Assembly (NCBI GenBank): GCA_025362615.1
Contig: JANYFQ010000205.1
Span: forward strand, 1-18,811
Direction of reading: 5' to 3'
Origin: Hymenobacter sp.
GTDB taxonomy: Bacteria > Bacteroidota > Bacteroidia > Cytophagales > Hymenobacteraceae
DNA: 18,811 bases
The notes beneath the pieces were generated by a model. It saw only the letters and a list, made by a program, of their open reading frames with translations. It was not told where the DNA came from and did not search any database. The position numbers were made by a program, and so were the translations under genes. Every line of letters begins with the position of its first letter. The first letter of the stretch is position 1. Positions 13,428-18,811 of this stretch are shown in pieces.

Positions 13428-16400
13428 TTAGCGGGCTACGGCCAGCTTGCGCGCGGCCAACGGTTGCCCGCCCACGCGCAAGGTTGCCAAGTAAAGCCCC
13501 ACGGGCAGCGCCTGCAAGGGTACGGTTGCCTGGCCGGCGACCTGTTCCAGGGCAAGGTCGGCCACTACCCGGCCCAGCACGTCGGTCAGCACCAAGTGGG
13601 CAGCCCCGGCATTGGGCGGGAGCGCGTAAGGAAAGGTCACGGTTTCGGTGGCCGGGTTCGGGAAGCCCGACCCAAGCAACTCCGTTGCTTCCGGGTTGCC
13701 GGCAAGGCCCGCCAGCAATTGCGGCGCGACGGGCAAGGCGCAGGCCCAACTCGTATCGAATAGCTGCAAGTACTCGCAGGCCGCCGCCGCCGCTGCCGTG
13801 CCCGACGCAGCGGCCAGGCGCAGCAACTGCCGCGCCTCTTCGGGCAAGGTGTAGCTGCCGGGCTGCCGTGGGTTGGGCCGTTGCTGGCCCACCGCGTCCC
13901 AGTAGCGCAGGTAGTTGAGCTGTTCGGGGTCGGCGGCCGTCAGGTTTTGCAGCGCCTGCCGGATGCGTTGGGCATCGGCGGGTTGGTGGGCGCGTTGGTA
14001 GCCACGCAGCAGCAACAAGCCCCCGCCTAGCTGCACCAACGGGCGGGTAGCGGGCACCGTGCGCCAGAAGGTCTCTAACCCCGTCAGGTCGTCGCGTTGC
14101 TGGTAGTCGTTCAGCACCAGCGCCAGCACTTGCCGTTGCCGCGCCGCGCTCATGGCGTGGCTGGTCAGGCTGTCGCGCTTGCTTTGCAGGGCCGCTCCCG
14201 TAAGCCCGGCGATTGAGCGATTGGCCGTTACGCCGTTAGGGTTGCCACTTGCCGCACAGTCGCTGCCACTACCCCGAGCAGATGTAACATTAGCACTCCT
14301 GCCGTTGCCAATCGGAACAAATGGATTGGTAGCTGACGGGCGCGAGAACTCCTGGCTGGAGTCGTAGCTGTGATAGGTGAAGGGGGTAGTGGCATCGTAC
14401 ACAACGCGCCGATTGCTGCCCGCCAAGCTCCCGCTGAACAGGTTGCCATTGGGCGTACCCGAGCTACCCAAATCCGACGAAAAGAACGTCTTGTCCTTCA
14501 CCCAAATGCCCTTGGCCGTGCCGGGGCTGGCACTGGTGGCGTTGTCGATGGAGTTGCAACGCACGGTAGCAGTCAGGCCCAAGGTGCCGTAGGCACCGTT
14601 GCTTGGAGCGGGCTGGAAGGTGATGCCTTCGCCATTGCCGTAAAAATCATTGCCCCGAAAGCTGTAGGACACGGGCGAGGGCCAATCGGCCCCAGTGGCC
14701 AGGATACCCACCGTCAGGTTGTAAAATTGGTTGTTGTCTTCTACAGCCCCCTGATAGACTAGCGCCGCGCCCACGCGCTGCGAGACCACCTGGCCCGGAA
14801 CGGCCAAGGTCAGCGAGAACGTATTGCGTTTGAGGCTGACGTTTTGCAGGACGTTGAGGCCAAACACGGACCGGTTAGGCGCGGTCGTGAAGGCCACCGG
14901 AAAGGTGCTGGGCAGTTGAATGATGTTGTCCTCGAACCGACTTGGAAACGGACTCAACGCACTGGGCGGGTTATTGGCGGAGTTGGTGTAAAGCCAGGCA
15001 GCGCGCCAGCACGAAACGAAGCGGTTGTTTCGCAGCAGCCCATTGCCCGGCAAGCCGGTAATGCCCACGCCCAACTCGGTGAACGTGTTGCCACTGTAAT
15101 TAGCAGCCGACAAGTCGTTGGCAACAGGGCCGGTGGCATTGTAGTCAAAGCTGATTCCGTAAGAATTGTAACGGTCGGCGATGTAGGGGGGTGTCGAGAA
15201 TGGTCCCCCTAAGTTCGCGCTCACCCGAAACCGGCAATTGGTGATTCCTTCGGTAGCCGTTGCGATGTGCGGCCACTCGGAAACGCTCCGCAGGTTATTG
15301 AAAAAGTTAGTGTTATCAAGTCGCAGGCTTCCCCCGGAGTTTACTACGGCCATTTGGGCATCGCGCACGGTCGCGCCAGTAGTTACAAGCCGCGCACCGG
15401 CCCCCAACACCGAAATGCCGCTCCAGAGCGAGGCGTTGCAGTTGGCCTGAATCGTGGCCCCGTCCAGCGTTAGGGTGCCGTTTCTATTGCCCAACGATGT
15501 CAACCAAGAGTCGTCGCCATCGGTTATCACCCGGCCGTTTTCTCCATCAACGTAGAACACAGTGCCAGGCTCCAGCCGGAAATTGCCAACAAAGCGCACG
15601 TTGCCCCACACGTGGTACACTCCGTTAAATACCACAGTGTTTCCGCCGTATTCGGGCCGGTTGGCATCAATGGTGGTCAGTTGGCCAAACTCTCCGATGT
15701 CGAACGGCAAATTAATGGCCCGGTGCAAACTGGCTTGGTAAGCCACGCCAGCCCCCACCGGGGCACGGTGGCTAAATACCTGGGTGCAAGTCGGCCGCTT
15801 GTTTGCCACGCCCTGGCACACGCCCACCGGCGCGGCAGGCACGCACGAGCCACCCTGTATCCCCGGCGAAGTGGGCGTGTAGCCCAACGGTCGGTTGCCC
15901 CACGTCTTAACCGTGCCGCTGGGTTGGACGCTGAGCAGCATATCCCCAGAACCAATGATTTTGGTTCCGGTCGGAAACGTGGGGCCTGGCACGGGCGATA
16001 ATGCCTTTAGCACCGGCGAACAGGTGCCAAAGCCCCCGTGGCTGTTAGCCCCCCAAACCTTTGTAGTACAAATGGTGCCATTGTCGTACGCTGCAAAGCC
16101 CGTTGCGCCGTTGCTAACACCTAAGGCATTTATGGCAGCAGTACTACCCAGATAAGTAGCGCCATCCAACGCGGGCACTGCCGTTGGTACAACAGAAGAA
16201 TTGGAAGTGCCGTCGCCAATTTCAAAGCCCCAACCGTAAGCTTTGTTGTTGGTATCTAGCGCGAGGCTCAAAGCCGTTGCTATGTGAATTTGTCGGATGG
16301 GGCTGCTACCTGGCGGAAAGGTAAGCTGTTGCGGAATCGAAAGCCCAACGGTGCCATACAGGCCAACACCCAACTCACCGCCTGAACCCCAGCCCCAGGC

Positions 16401-17024
16401 AAAAACTTGCCCGGCCTGATTAAGCGCCAAGGCAGCGAAGGTGCCGCACTGAATGGCAACGATGGGGGAGGTGCCGAAACCCGCCGTGAGGCGCGTTGGT
16501 GACGACTGCCCATTGCCTGCTCCTGAGACCCCCAGCGGTGTTACGCTCAGCCCCCAATGCCAAACACTACCGTCGCTACCCAATGCCATCGCATACCCAT
16601 ATCCCGCGTCGATGGCTATAATTCCGGGCAAGCCGGGCACTGGAGCAGGAGTTGCTTCGTAGCTGGAGATGAATCCCCGGCCCAGCGCCCCCCGCCTGTT
16701 GTCGCCCCATGCCAACACTACTCCATCGCTTCGCAGCGCATAGTTGCTGGCGAGCCTAGTTGTGACCGCCGCCACAATACTAAACAAGCCTGGCCCAACT
16801 ACTGCTACAGGATTGGGCTGACTGCTTATCCCCCAGCCTTGAACACCGCCGCTCTGGCACACAAGCAGGGCATTGTCTGTGGCACTGCCCTCCGGGTCGA
16901 GCTTGTCACTTGCTACTTGGTTACTTGCTATTTGCGCCATTGCAGAACTAGCCAGCAGGGTCAGCAAAAAAAGCAGTGCGGACCACCGGCAAAACTGCGG
17001 GAGATAGAGTAGATGCTTCTTCAT
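13428..17024 (-). CDS. Large secreted T9SS cargo: RCC1-like propeller + beta-helix + sorting domain
   Basis: A 1198-aa protein starting at ATG 17024. A signal peptide (about 1-30, ending AMA before Q) is followed by an RCC1-like beta-propeller (about 55-380) with repeats of the form ALxSDGxVxxWG and WGxNxxGxLG. Next is a right-handed beta-helix-like region (about 455-880) with repeating strands and Asn-rich turns such as GNTFTE, RNNRFV, KRNTFSL and RGNDFYGNGEGI, as in pectate-lyase-like or parallel beta-helix adhesins. An alpha-helical stretch follows (about 945-1090), then a T9SS type A sorting domain (about 1118-1198: FPNPATETVTFPYALP, TDVLGRVV, LPVGLY, RKLAVAR). It may bind or modify an extracellular surface or polysaccharide; I see no confirmed catalytic residues. 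It is the first gene of the four-gene operon and diverges from the triple TonB-C gene. Confidence 0.88.
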   Translation of the reverse strand: MKKHLLYLPQFCRWSALLFLLTLLASSAMAQIASNQVASDKLDPEGSATDNALLVCQSGGVQGWGISSQPNPVAVVGPGLFSIVAAVTTRLASNYALRSDGVVLAWGDNRRGALGRGFISSYEATPAPVPGLPGIIAIDAGYGYAMALGSDGSVWHWGLSVTPLGVSGAGNGQSSPTRLTAGFGTSPIVAIQCGTFAALALNQAGQVFAWGWGSGGELGVGLYGTVGLSIPQQLTFPPGSSPIRQIHIATALSLALDTNNKAYGWGFEIGDGTSNSSVVPTAVPALDGATYLGSTAAINALGVSNGATGFAAYDNGTICTTKVWGANSHGGFGTCSPVLKALSPVPGPTFPTGTKIIGSGDMLLSVQPSGTVKTWGNRPLGYTPTSPGIQGGSCVPAAPVGVCQGVANKRPTCTQVFSHRAPVGAGVAYQASLHRAINLPFDIGEFGQLTTIDANRPEYGGNTVVFNGVYHVWGNVRFVGNFRLEPGTVFYVDGENGRVITDGDDSWLTSLGNRNGTLTLDGATIQANCNASLWSGISVLGAGARLVTTGATVRDAQMAVVNSGGSLRLDNTNFFNNLRSVSEWPHIATATEGITNCRFRVSANLGGPFSTPPYIADRYNSYGISFDYNATGPVANDLSAANYSGNTFTELGVGITGLPGNGLLRNNRFVSCWRAAWLYTNSANNPPSALSPFPSRFEDNIIQLPSTFPVAFTTAPNRSVFGLNVLQNVSLKRNTFSLTLAVPGQVVSQRVGAALVYQGAVEDNNQFYNLTVGILATGADWPSPVSYSFRGNDFYGNGEGITFQPAPSNGAYGTLGLTATVRCNSIDNATSASPGTAKGIWVKDKTFFSSDLGSSGTPNGNLFSGSLAGSNRRVVYDATTPFTYHSYDSSQEFSRPSATNPFVPIGNGRSANVTSARGSGSDCAASGNPNGVTANRSIAGLTGAALQSKRDSLTSHAMSAARQRQVLALVLNDYQQRDDLTGLETFWRTVPATRPLVQLGGGLLLLRGYQRAHQPADAQRIRQALQNLTAADPEQLNYLRYWDAVGQQRPNPRQPGSYTLPEEARQLLRLAAASGTAAAAAACEYLQLFDTSWACALPVAPQLLAGLAGNPEATELLGSGFPNPATETVTFPYALPPNAGAAHLVLTDVLGRVVADLALEQVAGQATVPLQALPVGLYLATLRVGGQPLAARKLAVAR

Positions 17025-17223
17025 GAGATGGTTGGTTTTTTAGGTTTGCGGCGTTAAGATAGGACAAAAAATTGGAAATGAAAGTGGATTTGAATGCTCC
17101 ATCCAGCGGCACCGTGGCTGCATATAGCTGTTGCTTGGAATAACGTCGCCTGCTGGGGCCCAATTGTCGGTTCTTCTTCGCGCTAAAAAGCCAGCAGTTC
17201 CGCCCAAACCCTGCTCGCCGCAA

Positions 17224-17231
17224 TATTTTTG
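17224..17231 (+). promoter_or_regulatory. TAnnTTTG-like box just before the triple TonB-C gene
   Basis: TATTTTTG is an exact match to the Bacteroidota -7 consensus, but lies only 4 nt before the ATG at 17236, and no TTG -33 element is found at the right distance. If functional, the transcript would be leaderless or nearly so; a chance match is as likely. Confidence 0.25.
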
Positions 17232-17235
17232 GGCC

Positions 17236-18339
17236 ATGAAACGCTTGCCTGCTTTTGCGGCGGCGGCCGTTGCCGGCCTGCTCCTGACCGCTACCCCCGC
17301 CGCCGCCCAATTCTTCCACAACCAGTACCCCCCCGACACCGCGCGCCTCTACACCTACGTCGAGCAGATGCCGGCGCTGCCCGGCGGCGGCGGCAACGCG
17401 GCCCTGGTGCGGGCCGTGCAGCGCCGCCTCGTGCTGCCGCCCGACGTGCAGGCCGGCCGCACCGAGGGCCGCGTGTTGGTGCGCTTGGTGGTGGGCGTGA
17501 GCGGCGTGGTGCGCCAGGCCAGCGTGGTGCAAAGCCTCAGCCCCAGTGCCGATGCGGCGGCCCTGGCCACCGTGCGCCTGCTGCCGCGCCTGCTGCCCGG
17601 CCGCCTCAACGGCACGGCCGTGGCGGTGCCGCTTACCGTGCCGGTGCTGTTTTTTGGCCCCAGCCACGTATTTGCGGCCGGCGAAGTGGCACAGGCCGCG
17701 CAGTTTCCCGGCGGGACCGAAGGGCTGGAACGCTACGTGCGCCAGGGCCTCAAGCCGCCGCCCGACGTGCGCCAGCGCGACCTGCGGGGCCGCACCGTGG
17801 TGCGGGCCGTGGTGCTGCCCAACGGCCGCATCGGGGCCACCGAAGTAATGGGCAGCCTCTGCGGGCCCTGCGACGACGAGGCCCTGCGCCTCGTGCGGGC
17901 CATGCCGCGCTGGCAGCCCGCCCAGGGCTACGACGACAAGCCCGTGGCCGTCAGTCAGGTGCTCAACATTTGGTTCGAGCCGCCGCCGCCGCCGGCCGGC
18001 ACCCCGCCGCCCGTGCCCGAAGCCCAGGTGTTCGACTACGCCGACCCGCTGCCTGCCCTGCCCACCGGCCCGGCCACGCCCGCCGCCCTCGCCCAGGCCC
18101 TGCTCGAACGCCTCGACTACCCCGACCGCAGCCTCGGTGGCACCGGCCAGGTAGCGTTCGTGGTCGAGCCCGACGGCCGCGTCACGCGCCCCGTCATCCT
18201 CAAAACCTTCGCCAACGATGCCCTCGACGAAGCCGTGCTGCGGGCCGCGCTGCAACTGCCGCGCTTCGTGCCGGGCCGCGTACGCGGGCAGCCCGTGGCC
18301 GTGCGCCTGGCCGTGCCGCTGGTGGTGGAGCTGCGGTGA
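17236..18339 (+). CDS. Secreted protein with three TonB C-terminal-like domains
   Basis: The start is taken at ATG 17236 (367 aa), where a typical signal peptide begins (about 1-24: K-R, hydrophobic Ala/Leu core, AAAQ). The mature protein is three repeats of about 100 residues: about 40-139, 148-247 and 265-364. Each has a PALPGG- or FPGG-like opening, a basic LKPPPDV-like stretch, a strand such as GRVLVRLVV, GRTVVRAVVLPNGRIG or GQVAFVVEPDGRV, a DxxAL...LPR/MPRW helix and a final G-V-AV strand. This is the pattern of the TonB C-terminal domain, which in true TonB contacts outer-membrane receptors. Here the inner-membrane anchor is missing and the domain is triplicated. A Pro-rich linker (249-261) separates repeats two and three. 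It is probably periplasmic. It may titrate or bridge TonB-box proteins or have a structural role; function unknown. Confidence 0.88.
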   Translation: MKRLPAFAAAAVAGLLLTATPAAAQFFHNQYPPDTARLYTYVEQMPALPGGGGNAALVRAVQRRLVLPPDVQAGRTEGRVLVRLVVGVSGVVRQASVVQSLSPSADAAALATVRLLPRLLPGRLNGTAVAVPLTVPVLFFGPSHVFAAGEVAQAAQFPGGTEGLERYVRQGLKPPPDVRQRDLRGRTVVRAVVLPNGRIGATEVMGSLCGPCDDEALRLVRAMPRWQPAQGYDDKPVAVSQVLNIWFEPPPPPAGTPPPVPEAQVFDYADPLPALPTGPATPAALAQALLERLDYPDRSLGGTGQVAFVVEPDGRVTRPVILKTFANDALDEAVLRAALQLPRFVPGRVRGQPVAVRLAVPLVVELR

Positions 18340-18342
18340 TGG

Positions 18343-18502
18343 TTTAATTGTTGAATTGCTTAATTGTTGGTCGTTCTAGGTTGGTCGCTCTGGGTTGGTC
18401 GTTCTGCTAGCTGTCCCGCAGTGGACGCAGTGGTAAAAACGCAGTGGGCGCAGTGTCATTCCGGGGCCGTACGAGCAACAATTAAGCAATTAAACAATTA
18501 AA
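18343..18502. repeat. Inverted-repeat element with internal tandem repeats
   Basis: The left arm (18343-18374) and right arm (18471-18502) are inverted copies, 32 nt with two mismatches. Inside are three 14-bp tandem repeats of GTTGGTCGYTCTRG type (18366-18407) and four CGCAGTG motifs (starting near 18417, 18426, 18440 and 18449). Such AT-rich arms are unusual beside GC-rich genes. It begins right after the triple TonB-C gene and could be a stem-loop RNA or a small non-coding mobile element; no target-site duplication is clear. Confidence 0.75.
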
Positions 18503-18523
18503 CAATTATGCAATTCAAAAACG

Positions 18524-18555
18524 AAAAAAGCCACCCCGAAACGGAGTGGCTTTTC
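18524..18555. terminator. Bidirectional terminator between the triple TonB-C and LysM genes
   Basis: GCCACCCCG (18530-18538) and CGGAGTGGC (18542-18550) pair over 9 positions with one mismatch around a 3-nt loop. AAAAAA precedes the stem and TTTT follows, so it can end both the plus-strand and the minus-strand transcript that converge here. Confidence 0.82.
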
Positions 18556-18579
18556 TCACCTTTTTTCTGCAAAAAGTAC

Positions 18580-18811
18580 CTAGAAACTAGGTAGGGTCAA
18601 CACCTGACCGATTTCAATCTTGTCAGGGTTGTTACCGATGAGGCCTTTGTTGGCCTCGTATAACTGATGCCACTTGGCGGCATCGCCGTAGTGGTGCTTG
18701 GCAATTTTGGAGAGCGAGTCACCGCTCACAACAGTGTACGTATTTTCGGCGGCGACTGGTTTGGCAGTGCCGAAAAAATCGGAGCCACCGGTAGCCTTGG
18801 CGGGCTCAACG
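18580..18811 (-). CDS. LysM-domain protein, C-terminal part (N-terminus beyond window)
   Basis: This minus-strand frame runs from the window edge to TAG at 18580-18582 and gives 77 visible residues. After a linker (VEPAKATGGSDFFGTAKP) comes one LysM domain: NTYTVVSGDSLSKIAKHHYGD, then WHQLYEANKGLI and KIEIGQVLTLP. LysM domains bind N-acetylglucosamine-containing glycans such as peptidoglycan. The DxLSKIAKxxYGD...YEAN...PDKI..GQVL pattern resembles the C-terminus of YgaU/KbpA-type proteins, in which a BON domain precedes the LysM; whether a BON domain is present cannot be seen here. Its direction converges with the triple TonB-C gene across the terminator at 18524-18555. Confidence 0.88.
   Translation of the reverse strand, partial: VEPAKATGGSDFFGTAKPVAAENTYTVVSGDSLSKIAKHHYGDAAKWHQLYEANKGLIGNNPDKIEIGQVLTLPSF

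Noticed and set aside
17860..17871. A CGPC motif (Cys209-Gly-Pro-Cys212) in the second TonB-C repeat, as in thioredoxins
   Set aside because: The second Cys falls at a position commonly Cys in Bacteroidota TonB-C domains (GCDEEA-like), and no thioredoxin fold surrounds it. Probably coincidence.
16948..18255. A 435-codon minus-strand open frame across the divergent promoter region and the triple TonB-C gene
   Set aside because: Low-complexity Gly/His/Ala composition, and it spans a signal-peptide gene and its upstream region. It is an antisense shadow.
18366..18407. Three 14-bp repeats considered as a CRISPR array
   Set aside because: The repeats are directly adjacent with no spacers and are far too short.

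Overview
The window looks like chromosomal DNA from a high-GC member of the Bacteroidota, most likely Hymenobacter or a close relative. The clues are type IX secretion (T9SS) C-terminal sorting domains, a carboxypeptidase-like regulatory domain protein, a LytTR response regulator, a hybrid kinase with a C-terminal HPt domain, very high GC with long antisense open frames, few visible Shine-Dalgarno sequences, and a TAnnTTTG-type -7 promoter box. No tRNA, rRNA, CRISPR array, transposase or phage gene was seen.

Left part (1-6435). Five genes, all on the minus strand, encode small proteins with the same alpha/beta layout, which I read as Roadblock/LC7 (MglB-like) domains. Two of them, one cut by the left edge, are almost identical over 263 nt including their leaders, and a divergent paralogue sits between them. 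Next comes a plus-strand hybrid histidine kinase (PAS-like, HisKA, HATPase, REC, HPt), convergent with a minus-strand LytTR response regulator. The last two Roadblock-like genes flank a single-pass protein with a carboxypeptidase-like regulatory domain, in what looks like a three-gene operon ending at a strong terminator (about 4634-4665). No MglA/Ras-like GTPase, the usual partner of MglB, lies in the window.

Middle (6436-8705). A 700-bp gene-poor stretch carries a perfect 26-bp palindrome followed two bases later by a perfect FNR-type box (TTGAT-N4-ATCAA). Nearby, on the minus strand, are a Crp/Fnr-family regulator with an N-terminal cysteine cluster and a standalone BLUF blue-light sensor, probably one operon. 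Another 490-bp gap holds a long hairpin.

Right part (8706-17024). Four minus-strand genes, each separated by exactly 4 nt, encode secreted T9SS cargo proteins. The promoter-proximal one is an RCC1-propeller/beta-helix protein of 1198 aa. The next three are paralogues of 514-529 aa with shared cysteines and propeller-like repeats. Divergent from this operon is a secreted protein with three TonB-C-like domains. It is followed by a 160-bp inverted-repeat element with internal tandem repeats, a bidirectional terminator, and the end of a LysM protein cut by the right edge.

The most unusual content is the Roadblock-like paralogue family around signalling genes, the uniform 4-nt-junction T9SS cargo operon, the paired Fnr-type sites near the Fnr/BLUF genes, and the triple TonB-C protein. 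Functional links between these blocks are inference only.
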